DNA of 64,000 nt from Hyphomicrobiales bacterium (GTDB lineage: Bacteria > Pseudomonadota > Alphaproteobacteria > Rhizobiales > Rhizobiaceae): the NCBI GenBank assembly GCA_900473205.1, contig UCLB01000001.1, forward strand, positions 186,001 to 250,000, read 5' to 3'. This document shows positions 28,678 through 36,473 of the stretch, in pieces. The notes below the pieces were generated by a model. The model ran no database searches. It saw only the letters and a list, made by a program, of their open reading frames with translations, and was not told the DNA's origin. The position numbers were made by a program, and so were the translations under genes. The stretch's first letter is position 1; every line of letters starts with the position of its first letter.

Positions 28678-29583
28678 TTAGACCGGATCGACGACGAAGC
28701 TGCCGCCGCGCGCTTGCTTGAGGTGGTTGAGCCCGTGAACCTGCCCGGTCATTTCCAGCGCGTCCCGGTAGACCGGATCGTGCCAACCTTCGATATCGAT
28801 GGAGCCGGACCAGCCTGCCAGCCGCAGCTCGGAAATGATGTCCGTCCAGTTGCTGTCACCAAAGCCGGGCGTGCGCATGAAGACGAACGGATGCTTGCCA
28901 AAAATGCCGTGTTCACGAATGACGTCCCAGCGAATGGTCGCATCCTTGCCGTGAACGTGGAAGATTTTCGAAGCCCATTTGCGAATTTGCGGCAGGGGAT
29001 TGATGAGGTAGACCATCTGGTGGCAGGGCTCCCATTCGAGACCGATATTGTCGTCAGGCGTCTCGTTGAAGATGAGTTCCCACGCATCGGGATTGTGCGC
29101 GATGTTCCAGTCGCCGGTTGCCCAGTTGCCGTCCATTGCGCAATTCTCGAATGCGATCTTCACGCCTTTGTCGGCTGCGCGTTTGGCAAGCTCGCTCCAC
29201 ACCTGCTTGTAGCGTGGCAGGCTGTCGGTCAGCGGTTTGTTGCGGATTCGACCGGTAAAGCCGGCAACGCAGGTAGCGCCGAAGTGGTGGGCATTATCGA
29301 TGCAATCCTTCCAGCCCTGCAAGGTCTGAAGGTCCATATCGGTTTCCTCCAGCGGATTGCCGAACATACCGATGGTGGAGATCGTGATGTCGCGATCTCC
29401 GATGGCTTCACGGCATCGCTTGCCGAGGTCGGCGATGTCCTGTCCGTTGGTCGTCTGCCAGAAAAACGGCTCGAAGCTCTCAAATCCCATATCGGCGATT
29501 TGCGCGATACGCTCGGCGGCCTGACCTTTGGTGGCGCTGACCATGGTGCCGATGCGAATGGATTGTCCCTGTAGATTGCTCAC
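28678..29583 (-). CDS. sugar phosphate isomerase/epimerase-like TIM barrel
   Basis: This 301-residue xylose-isomerase-like TIM barrel carries the expected metal ligands: the glutamate in IAFENCAMDGNW, the acid and histidine in GLEWEPCHQM, the histidines in HVHGKDA and the last glutamate in SIDIEGWHD. It lies 11 bp after the Gfo/Idh/MocA gene in the same operon. Such pairs occur in pathways where a sugar or glycoside is oxidised at C3 and then isomerised or eliminated. The exact reaction is not identifiable. Confidence 0.82.
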   Translation of the reverse strand: MSNLQGQSIRIGTMVSATKGQAAERIAQIADMGFESFEPFFWQTTNGQDIADLGKRCREAIGDRDITISTIGMFGNPLEETDMDLQTLQGWKDCIDNAHHFGATCVAGFTGRIRNKPLTDSLPRYKQVWSELAKRAADKGVKIAFENCAMDGNWATGDWNIAHNPDAWELIFNETPDDNIGLEWEPCHQMVYLINPLPQIRKWASKIFHVHGKDATIRWDVIREHGIFGKHPFVFMRTPGFGDSNWTDIISELRLAGWSGSIDIEGWHDPVYRDALEMTGQVHGLNHLKQARGGSFVVDPV

Positions 29584-29594
29584 TATTCCGGTCC

Positions 29595-30629
29595 TTATGC
29601 TGCTATGTCGACGGGCTGGCCTGACTTGGCGCTTTCAATCGCGCCAAGGACCATCGCCAGGCTTTTGATGTTGTCGTGACTGACTGTTTCGGGCTCGCGT
29701 CCGGTGCGGATGGCATCAAGGAAATCGGAAATCACGCTGGTGTGACCATGAGTTTCCTCGTCGTTATAAGGCGGCGGGACATCGACTGGGGTAAAGCCGT
29801 GCAGTAACCCCGGCTCTGTCCCGGCGACGGCGGCCTTGAACGTCTCTTCGCCATCCCAGGTCAGCATGCCCTTAGAGCCGACGATGCGCCACGCGCTTTC
29901 CCAACTGGTCCGTTCACCTTCGGCGCACCAGGAACCGCGATAGGTGAAGACAACATCATCCGCAAAGCGGAAGATGGCGTTGGCCGCAGCACCGTGGGCA
30001 TACCAGGAGCCGACGGGGTTGGTTTCGACACAATAAACCGAGAGCGGGGACTTGCCCGACACGAAGCGCGCGGCATCGAAAGTGTGAATCGCCATGTCGA
30101 GAAGCAGCACATTGTCCATCTGCTCACGAAAGCCGCCGAAATGCGGGCCCAAAAAGAAATCGCAGTGAATGCCCGTCACCTGACCAATGACGCCGCTCTC
30201 GACCAGACGGCACATGCGACGCACGCCGGAAATAAAGCGCCGGTTTTGAACGACTGCGTGGACACGGCCCGCATCTTTGGCAGCGCGGCGCAAATACTCC
30301 GCTTCTTCCATGGAGGTCGCCATCGGCTTTTCGCTCAGGACGTGGCAGCCATAGGCGAGGCCGGTTTTGACCACCGAATGGCGAGCGACAGGGATGACCA
30401 CGTCAAAGAGAATATCCGGCTTGGTCTCCGTTAGAACGACGTCCAGATCGGTGCCGATAACGGCGTTGCGAATATTGAACTCGGCAGCAAGCGCCTCGGC
30501 TGTCGCTCGGTCCAGATCGACTAGGCCAACGACCCTGACAGCCTCTTGCATTTGTGGTGTGGCCTGCAACGCTCGGAGCCAGCCTTTGGCCATAGCTCCG
30601 CATCCACACAAAACGGCATTGTATGTCAC
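29595..30629 (-). CDS. Gfo/Idh/MocA family oxidoreductase
   Basis: This 344-residue NAD(P)-dependent dehydrogenase has a Rossmann GCGAMAKGWLRAL motif at the N terminus and the family's EKPMATSMEEAEYL lysine motif (about residues 95-108). The C-terminal alpha/beta domain includes LLDMAIHTFDAARF with the catalytic aspartate/histidine pair. The start is GTG 30629, after GGAGGAGG. It is the first gene of the operon behind the LacI-type operator at 30675. It probably oxidises the imported sugar or a derivative. Confidence 0.88.
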   Translation of the reverse strand: MTYNAVLCGCGAMAKGWLRALQATPQMQEAVRVVGLVDLDRATAEALAAEFNIRNAVIGTDLDVVLTETKPDILFDVVIPVARHSVVKTGLAYGCHVLSEKPMATSMEEAEYLRRAAKDAGRVHAVVQNRRFISGVRRMCRLVESGVIGQVTGIHCDFFLGPHFGGFREQMDNVLLLDMAIHTFDAARFVSGKSPLSVYCVETNPVGSWYAHGAAANAIFRFADDVVFTYRGSWCAEGERTSWESAWRIVGSKGMLTWDGEETFKAAVAGTEPGLLHGFTPVDVPPPYNDEETHGHTSVISDFLDAIRTGREPETVSHDNIKSLAMVLGAIESAKSGQPVDIAA

Positions 30630-30674
30630 TGAAATCCTCCTCCTACGGCAACCGAAACTCCTCTTCCGGTTGTC

Positions 30675-30688
30675 CGTAAACGTTTACG
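30675..30688. promoter_or_regulatory. LacI-family operator
   Basis: CGTAAACGTTTACG is a perfect 14-bp palindrome with the central CG typical of LacI/GalR operators. It sits directly downstream of the -10 box of the leftward operon, where it would block initiation. The divergent LacI gene at 30762 is the likely ligand. Confidence 0.8.
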
Positions 30689-30718
30689 ATACTATGGACA
30701 GGAGGCTATTTTTGTCAA
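30689..30718 (-). promoter_or_regulatory. promoter of the LacI-controlled sugar operon
   Basis: On the minus strand TTGACA (30718-30713) is followed after 18 bp by TAGTAT (30694-30689). The operator starts at the next base. Confidence 0.65.
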
Positions 30719-30761
30719 TACTGTTTGCGAAATCGCTTTAAGAGCCGTGGAAAGGCACTTC

Positions 30762-31778
30762 ATGAAGGGCATTCGCCAGCTGGCAGAACATCTTGATATT
30801 TCTATCGGCACGGTTTCCCGTGCCTTGAATGGAAAAGCGGATGTCAATGAAGAAACGCGTCGCCGTGTTCTCGAAGCAGCCGACAGGCTGGGTTATGTTG
30901 CCAACCAATCGGGGCGTTCCTTGCGCAAAGGCTCGACCGGTGTCATCGGCTTCATGATGCAGACCGGGCCGGAGATTACCGGTCAGGGGGATACATTCTT
31001 CATGAGTGTTTTCGACGGGGTGCAGACCGTGTTCGCCCGTCATAAGCTCGATCTGGTGGCGCTGCTTTGCTCATCCGACGAAGACCCGGATGCCTATCTC
31101 CAGCGCGTCGTGGCGCGCGGCTTTGCCGACGCCATCATTCTCTCCGCCACCCGTCTCCACGATGCCCGTTTCGAACTGCTCGCCCGCCACAACATTCCCT
31201 TCATAACCCTAGGGCGAAGCCAGACCGATGTCGGCCAGCCCTGGATCGACCTCGATTTCGAGGGCATGGCGGAAGCTGCCATCGAAAGGCTGGTGAAAAA
31301 CGGTCACAGACACATTGGTCTCATCTGGCCACACGGCGATCTCAATCTCGGTCATCTGTTCGTCCAGCGCGCGCGCGACGTACTCGGTCGGCACGGTCTA
31401 TCTTTGGCAGACAATCACATCTTCCGCGCAACGCCGAGCGAAACGGGTGGTTATGGCGTCGCTTGCCAGATCATGGGCTGCGAAACCCGCCCCACCGCTG
31501 TCGTTCTCGTCAATGAAACGCTGGTCACGGGGCTCTATCGCGGGCTCGAGGAAGTCGGCTTGATGCCCGGCAAAGACATCGCCATCATTGGGCGGCAGAG
31601 TTCACAGGCGCAATTTTTACAGCCAAGTCTCACCTGTTTCAGCCTGTCTCTTCGGGATCTCGGAATTAGTCTTGCAGAGAGCCTGTTATCCGTCATGCCG
31701 GACTATCAGGTGCACTATCCCGATGCCATCAAACGCAAGGTCTGGCCGATGGACTTGATCGAAGGAAAGAGCGGCTGA
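30762..31778 (+). CDS. LacI family transcriptional regulator
   Basis: This 338-residue protein starts MKGIRQLAEHLDISIGTVSRALNGKADVNEETRRRVLEAADRLGYVANQSGRSLRKG, a textbook LacI helix-turn-helix and hinge. A periplasmic-binding-like sugar domain follows (about residues 60-335). ATG 30762 is chosen over GTG 30747 because GGAAAGG lies between them. It is divergent from the sugar operon, with the operator between, and should repress the dehydrogenase/isomerase/importer genes until the sugar is present. Confidence 0.9.
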   Translation: MKGIRQLAEHLDISIGTVSRALNGKADVNEETRRRVLEAADRLGYVANQSGRSLRKGSTGVIGFMMQTGPEITGQGDTFFMSVFDGVQTVFARHKLDLVALLCSSDEDPDAYLQRVVARGFADAIILSATRLHDARFELLARHNIPFITLGRSQTDVGQPWIDLDFEGMAEAAIERLVKNGHRHIGLIWPHGDLNLGHLFVQRARDVLGRHGLSLADNHIFRATPSETGGYGVACQIMGCETRPTAVVLVNETLVTGLYRGLEEVGLMPGKDIAIIGRQSSQAQFLQPSLTCFSLSLRDLGISLAESLLSVMPDYQVHYPDAIKRKVWPMDLIEGKSG

Positions 31779-31792
31779 GCAAGTGGCTAGAT

Positions 31793-34700
31793 TTAGAAAT
31801 CGATCGACAGGTTTGCGTGGGCGGCATTCGACTGAAAGCCGCTGGCAAACTCCCCGGAATAGGTCAGCGACAGGCGGGCCGACTTGGAAAGATGGGCTGT
31901 GATGCCTGCCCTCAACACGAGCGCATCTTGCGGGATGGTGATGCCATCAAGAACGAATGGCGAGCCGCCAGCGAAGCTGGTCAGGATACCCGGCGTCAGG
32001 TCTCCGGCCGCATGACGCCAGCCAATCATGCCTGAGGCAACGACAGGCAGATCGCTGGTTTGCAAAGCGGCAGACCAGCGGATGCCAAGGGTCGATAGAG
32101 ACACCTCACGGTCGCCGCCCGATACGGACAGGGCCGCTGCCCCGCCACTCTCGCTGAAGTCATCGGTATCGAGACTGATATAGGCGAGATTGGCGAAGGG
32201 CTGAACGCTGAAATCATCTGCTTCCAGAGTCCAGGAAATATCACCGAACACCTGCGTTGTGGCGCTATTATATTTTGCGGAAAGCTGGTCTGTGAATGTG
32301 CCAAATGCGATATCACGCTGCGTCGAAACTTCGTTTTTCGAGTAGATCGCACCACCGATGATATTTAAAGGTCCCATATCGCCCGCTGCGTAGAGACCAA
32401 CATGGTAGGAGTCGGCACTGGCCTGCGGCTGCGCAGCCAGATGGCTGTATCCGATCACGCCGCCCAGTCGCACATGGTCGGAAACCGCCACGTCAGCGCC
32501 TACGACGGTCCCGGCTAGACTGGTATTCAACCCTCTGGCATTGCCATCATCGGTGAAATTGTTTTGCGCCAGGATGCCAGATGTCCAGAAGGAAACGCCA
32601 TCGGCATATGCGGGCCGCCGATCATTCAAAGGGTTCATCTGGTCGATGACAGCGTCGCGGGTAAACTGGCTGTCCAGTAAGAAGGCACTCTGGAGAGACG
32701 CGTGAATTTCGCCATTAAGCTGGGAGAATGCGCTTTGCGCGGTCTGAACATCGAGCGGCAGCACCGCTGAAAACAGCGTGTTCGCGATGCCAAGATTTTC
32801 AACGGCAGCCGCTGTGGCTCGATCATTCGCGGTCAACCCAACGTCCTCGAAGCGGACAGTGTTGCGATCGAGGCTGAGATCGACGCTGCTGTTGCCATAG
32901 GTGAGCGTCGGCGACAGGAAGGCAAAATCGCTTGCGACACTGTCGAAGGAGCCCGTGATGCTGTTAGCTGTCAGGATCGTATAGTCCGTCGAAAGACCAT
33001 AGCGGCCACTGGCAGCACGGATCTGCAAGGTGCCGCCGTCAATGGTGATCGTGTCCGCATCGACCCGGTCGGACGCGCCGCTGCCGTTGATGTCGAGTTG
33101 ATAGATCGAGCCATTGCGAAACGTCAGATTTCCACCCACGTTCAGCATCGCTATGCCCGGCCCGGGAGCAAGTGTGCCGCCCGCATTGACGATCAGTCCG
33201 CCAGAGCTGCCACTGCCGGATAAGAGCCCGCCGTCAAATACATCGATTGTTCCAGTCACCGCTCCCTGATTGACGAGTTCGCCGCCTGAGATTGTCGCTG
33301 TCCCGGTGATGATGCCAGTGTTGGAAAAAGCGCCGTCCATATTCACCAGCGACGCGATGGTTCCGTCATTCGCTGCGGTGCCTTCATTTGTCACCGCACC
33401 TGCGGTCGCGCCGCTGTTGTTGGTGAAAGTGCCTTGTTTGCCGATTTCCACATCGCCCAGCCTAGCGTTGTTGACGACCGTTCCTCCGGCAACATCTGTC
33501 TTCCCGGTAACTTCACCCCCGGTATTGTTGGTGAAGTTACCGCCGTTGTTTTGCAGTGACGCGATGGTGCCCGCATTGGTCACCGTGCCTGCATTGCGGA
33601 TGGCACCCGCAGTCGCATTTGTGTTGTTGACGAATGCTGCCGCCGCCGCGACATCGGCGTCCGTAACAATGAAGTTGTTCGTCACGGTTCCGCCGGAGAC
33701 GGTCGTCACGCCGGTCACCGACCCGTTGTTCGTGAAGCTGCCGCCATCGTTTTGAACAGAAGCAATGATGCCTGCATTGGTCGATGTGCCGGAGTTCCTG
33801 ACATTGCCAGCCGTCGCTCCGCCGTTGTTGACGAAGGCCGCAGCGGCTGCAACGTCCACGTCCGTCACCAGGAAGTTGTTTGTCACCGTCCCGCCGGAAA
33901 CAACGGTCTTTCCGGTGATTTCGCCACCACTGTTATTCGTGAAGTTTCCTGCGGTATTCGTCAGAGAGCCAATCGAACCGGCATTTGAGGTGGCTCCGGC
34001 ATTCGTCACCGCGCCCGCACTGGCACCAGTGGTGTTGGTGAAGGTGCCGCCAGCGCCGATATTGACGTCGCTCAGTTGCGCACTGTTCGTAACGCTTCCG
34101 CCGGAAACCGTCGTCACGCCCGTCACAACGCCTCCGGCATTGTTCGTAAACATCCCCGCATCATTTTGAAGCGAGTTGATCGTACCGGTGTTGGTCACGG
34201 AGCCAGAGTTTCTGATAGTCCCAGCCGTGGCTCCCATATTGTTGACGAAGGCAGCCGCTGCCGCAACATCGGCATCTGTCACCACGAATTTGTTCGTTAC
34301 CGTCCCGCCGGAGACAGTGGTTTTCCCGGTAATGGTCCCGCCTGCATTATTGGTAAAATTGCCCGCCGTGTTCGTCAGTGACTGTACCGTGCCAGCATTG
34401 GACGCGGTGCCGACATTGGTGACAGCACCTGCGGTACCACTGCTGTTATTGGCAAAGGTTCCGCCTGATGAAACGGACACGTTGCCCACCGTTCCATTGT
34501 TGGAGAGCGCAGTGCCTACGCCAACGACACCACTGCCGAGTGTGCCATTCACCGTCACATTGCCGTTGTTCAGCTTCAGTTCGCCGTCGAGCGTACCGTC
34601 AACCCCGAGGCTGCCACCGTTGAGGCTGACATCCGAGTTCAGGACGCCGCTTGAATTGATGGAGACGCTGCCAGCCGTGATGGTGCTGCCGTTCGTGACC

Positions 34701-34978
34701 GTCAGCGTGCCTGTGTTGCTGATCGTGACATTGCCGCCACCCACACCGAGTTGGTCGATTGTCACACCAGTTGTCACTTGAGGCGAGCCGCTGTTTACCG
34801 ATGCGGCATCTGTTTCGCCTGGAACGTTCGGGTTCCAGTTCGCTCCGTCGCTGAATTCATTGTTGGAGCTGCCGGTCCAGACGGACTGACCGAAAGAAGG
34901 TGTCGTAAGGGCGAGCGAGACCAATGCTGTAAACAAGCCGAGGCGCCGGGATGATTCCGGAAGCAGCTGGTGGGTCAT
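31793..34978 (-). CDS. autotransporter with repeat-rich passenger domain
   Basis: This 1061-residue type V secreted protein has a signal peptide ending TTPSFGQ. The passenger is Gly/Ser/Thr/Asn rich, with SVWTGSSNNEFSDGANWNP at its start. Residues about 177-550 form roughly six imperfect repeats of 60-70 residues with recurring FTNN, VTGVTTVSGG, DVAAAAAFVNN and ATAG. A linker with pectin-lyase-like strands follows. The last 280 or so residues are the outer-membrane beta barrel, ending ANLSIDF with the usual C-terminal phenylalanine. It is convergent with the LacI gene, 14 bp apart. It is probably an adhesin or biofilm surface protein. Confidence 0.9.
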   Translation of the reverse strand: MTHQLLPESSRRLGLFTALVSLALTTPSFGQSVWTGSSNNEFSDGANWNPNVPGETDAASVNSGSPQVTTGVTIDQLGVGGGNVTISNTGTLTVTNGSTITAGSVSINSSGVLNSDVSLNGGSLGVDGTLDGELKLNNGNVTVNGTLGSGVVGVGTALSNNGTVGNVSVSSGGTFANNSSGTAGAVTNVGTASNAGTVQSLTNTAGNFTNNAGGTITGKTTVSGGTVTNKFVVTDADVAAAAAFVNNMGATAGTIRNSGSVTNTGTINSLQNDAGMFTNNAGGVVTGVTTVSGGSVTNSAQLSDVNIGAGGTFTNTTGASAGAVTNAGATSNAGSIGSLTNTAGNFTNNSGGEITGKTVVSGGTVTNNFLVTDVDVAAAAAFVNNGGATAGNVRNSGTSTNAGIIASVQNDGGSFTNNGSVTGVTTVSGGTVTNNFIVTDADVAAAAAFVNNTNATAGAIRNAGTVTNAGTIASLQNNGGNFTNNTGGEVTGKTDVAGGTVVNNARLGDVEIGKQGTFTNNSGATAGAVTNEGTAANDGTIASLVNMDGAFSNTGIITGTATISGGELVNQGAVTGTIDVFDGGLLSGSGSSGGLIVNAGGTLAPGPGIAMLNVGGNLTFRNGSIYQLDINGSGASDRVDADTITIDGGTLQIRAASGRYGLSTDYTILTANSITGSFDSVASDFAFLSPTLTYGNSSVDLSLDRNTVRFEDVGLTANDRATAAAVENLGIANTLFSAVLPLDVQTAQSAFSQLNGEIHASLQSAFLLDSQFTRDAVIDQMNPLNDRRPAYADGVSFWTSGILAQNNFTDDGNARGLNTSLAGTVVGADVAVSDHVRLGGVIGYSHLAAQPQASADSYHVGLYAAGDMGPLNIIGGAIYSKNEVSTQRDIAFGTFTDQLSAKYNSATTQVFGDISWTLEADDFSVQPFANLAYISLDTDDFSESGGAAALSVSGGDREVSLSTLGIRWSAALQTSDLPVVASGMIGWRHAAGDLTPGILTSFAGGSPFVLDGITIPQDALVLRAGITAHLSKSARLSLTYSGEFASGFQSNAAHANLSIDF
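33330..34450 (-). repeat. intragenic tandem repeats of the autotransporter
   Basis: Imperfect repeats of roughly 200 bp encode the passenger repeats. The DVAAAAAFVNN block appears three times and the TVSGG block several times with nearly the same DNA. The boundaries are approximate. Confidence 0.7.
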
Positions 34979-35170
34979 GCGCTAACCAATGCTAAGAGCG
35001 TCAGCCTGCATCGGCGGACGAGTAACAATTCCTAGCGGATCATGGTTAATGAGGACTTAATTTAGCGATTTGTTGCGCTCTCATGCAATCGGTCTAGGTC
35101 TGCGTGCGCATGATGCGTCAGGCGAAGGGTGCAGCACCGAGCAATCATGTACTCAATGTTGAAGCCGATT

Positions 35171-35202
35171 AAAAAACGCATGGCACCCGGGGTGCCATGC
35201 GT
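35171..35202 (-). terminator. Rho-independent terminator of the DUF992 transcript
   Basis: The 12-bp arms ACGCATGGCACC and GGTGCCATGCGT pair around 3 bases, and on the minus strand the hairpin is followed by six T residues (35176-35171). It lies 15 bp after the DUF992 stop. The rest of 34979-35216 shows no gene. Confidence 0.85.
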
Positions 35203-35216
35203 CTTGGTATCTTCGG

Positions 35217-35732
35217 TTAGCCTGCAGTGCGCAGCTGAAGGCGCGATACGCCCGCTGCTACGTTCAGGCCAAGGCCAGCCTCGGCGCTGAGTGGCTGCAA
35301 ACCGAAGTTCTTGTTGTTGCCGCCGACCAGGGCGTTGGCTCCAAGGCCTACGCCAACCGAAGCGCGGGCTGATGCACCGACATAGGTGCCTGCAAGGCTG
35401 CCCTGGCCGATTGTCGTTGGTTCGGTGTTGACGACGATCCAGCTGAGATAGGACTTGCCGGTAACGCCGACGTCGAGGCCGAGCTTGCCGATGGTGCCTG
35501 TGTAGCGCTCCACCTTGCCGGTACGCTGCTTGAACTGGCAGTCAACCGCCCGGCTGGAGCCTACAAGAAGACCGATGCCGCCTGCGACTTCGCATGACAG
35601 GGTGCCCAGACGCTGCTTGGGCTGTGCGACCACTTTTTCAGCAGGTTTACGGTTGTGATGCGTGCTGGCAGCAGAGGCGGCAGAAGTCATGGCCATTGCA
35701 CCAGCAAGCGCGAGGATGAGTGTCTTTTTCAT
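35217..35732 (-). CDS. DUF992 family exported protein
   Basis: This 171-residue protein has a signal peptide (MKKTLILALAGAMAMTSAASA). The mature part contains GTLSCEVAGGIGLLVGSSRAVDCQF, KVERYTGTIGKLGLDVGVTGKSYLSW and a Gly/Ala-rich tail with YVGASARASVGVGLGANALVGG. This matches the alphaproteobacterial DUF992 family of periplasmic or envelope proteins of unknown function. The start ATG 35732 overlaps the stop of the BON-like gene (ATGA), so the longer in-frame reading is rejected. A strong terminator follows. Confidence 0.82.
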   Translation of the reverse strand: MKKTLILALAGAMAMTSAASAASTHHNRKPAEKVVAQPKQRLGTLSCEVAGGIGLLVGSSRAVDCQFKQRTGKVERYTGTIGKLGLDVGVTGKSYLSWIVVNTEPTTIGQGSLAGTYVGASARASVGVGLGANALVGGNNKNFGLQPLSAEAGLGLNVAAGVSRLQLRTAG

Positions 35733-36070
35733 TTTATGTCTCTTTTCATGTGAAGAATTTTGCCGGATGTCCGTCGATCTTTTTTGAGGTCGAGGGCAGG
35801 CGGTATGGGTGGGGTCAGGCATGTCTCGCGCACATCGATGTCGCTGAAGACGAGCCGCGATGAAACGTCGGCGGCAATCCCTATCGCCTTGTCCACGGCT
35901 GCGTTGCATGACGCTTTGCCGGTGAGCATGACAATGTCAGACGTAACCTCAACATCGATCTGGCAATCTTCTAGACCCTGTGCGTAGGCCAATAACGATT
36001 TGATCGCGGCGCTGGTTGCACACTGGCCAGAAGATGGTGCTGACGGCGCTGAGAAGACGGGGAAAAACAT
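35729..36070 (-). CDS. small BON-like domain protein
   Basis: The protein has 113 residues. The middle part (about residues 20-80, CQIDVEVTSDIVMLTGKASCNAAVDKAIGIAADV with VFSDIDV) resembles a BON domain, a membrane-associated fold found in OsmY-type proteins. AAGGAGG lies about nine bases before ATG 36070. It is coupled by ATGA to the DUF992 gene, which supports that both are real and act together at the envelope. No signal peptide is clear. BON assignment is by pattern and moderate. Confidence 0.6.
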   Translation of the reverse strand: MFFPVFSAPSAPSSGQCATSAAIKSLLAYAQGLEDCQIDVEVTSDIVMLTGKASCNAAVDKAIGIAADVSSRLVFSDIDVRETCLTPPIPPALDLKKDRRTSGKILHMKRDIK

Positions 36071-36132
36071 TGTGGGATTGCCTCCTTAGGTCCGGCCTGC
36101 CATTGCGGCAAGCCGGATTGCTGGATCAACGC

Positions 36133-36312
36133 TTACTTTAGAGCGCCCTTGACGGCATCGACGCCTTTGCCGACACTGCCTTGAACTTCGCCAGCAAGCT
36201 TCTCGCCACGGCCTTCGGCTTCCAGCTTCTTGTTGCCCGTCAGCTTTCCGGCTGCCTGCTTGATCGTGCCCTTCAGTTCCTTGGCGGCACCTTCGATACG
36301 GTTCTTATCCAT
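36133..36312 (-). CDS. CsbD family stress-response protein, 59 aa
   Basis: This short gene encodes 59 residues starting MDKNRIEGAAKELKGTIKQ and continuing with AAGKLTGNKKLEAEGRGEKLAG, the signature of CsbD proteins. They are small, hydrophilic, lysine-rich general-stress proteins. AGGAAGG precedes the ATG. It lies 62 bp upstream of the BON-like gene in the same direction, so the three small genes may be one stress transcript. Confidence 0.9.
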   Translation of the reverse strand: MDKNRIEGAAKELKGTIKQAAGKLTGNKKLEAEGRGEKLAGEVQGSVGKGVDAVKGALK

Positions 36313-36473
36313 GATGTATCCTTCCTAAGACTGTGTTCTTAATCATCCGGCGTCGGTGGGAGCCAACGCCATGCCATAGGAGATACAGCTGCAAACCAAG
36401 CTTTTGCAGAGCGGAAAGTACTATTTGAATTGGTAGAAAATGACCTTTTTTACCAAAATAGGCCTGTTTTTGA

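Noticed and set aside
33270-34781. Three long plus-strand open frames inside the autotransporter gene
   Set aside because: They are antisense shadows of the Gly/Ala/Thr/Asn repeats. They lack ribosome binding sites and resemble no protein, while the minus strand has a full autotransporter with signal peptide and barrel.
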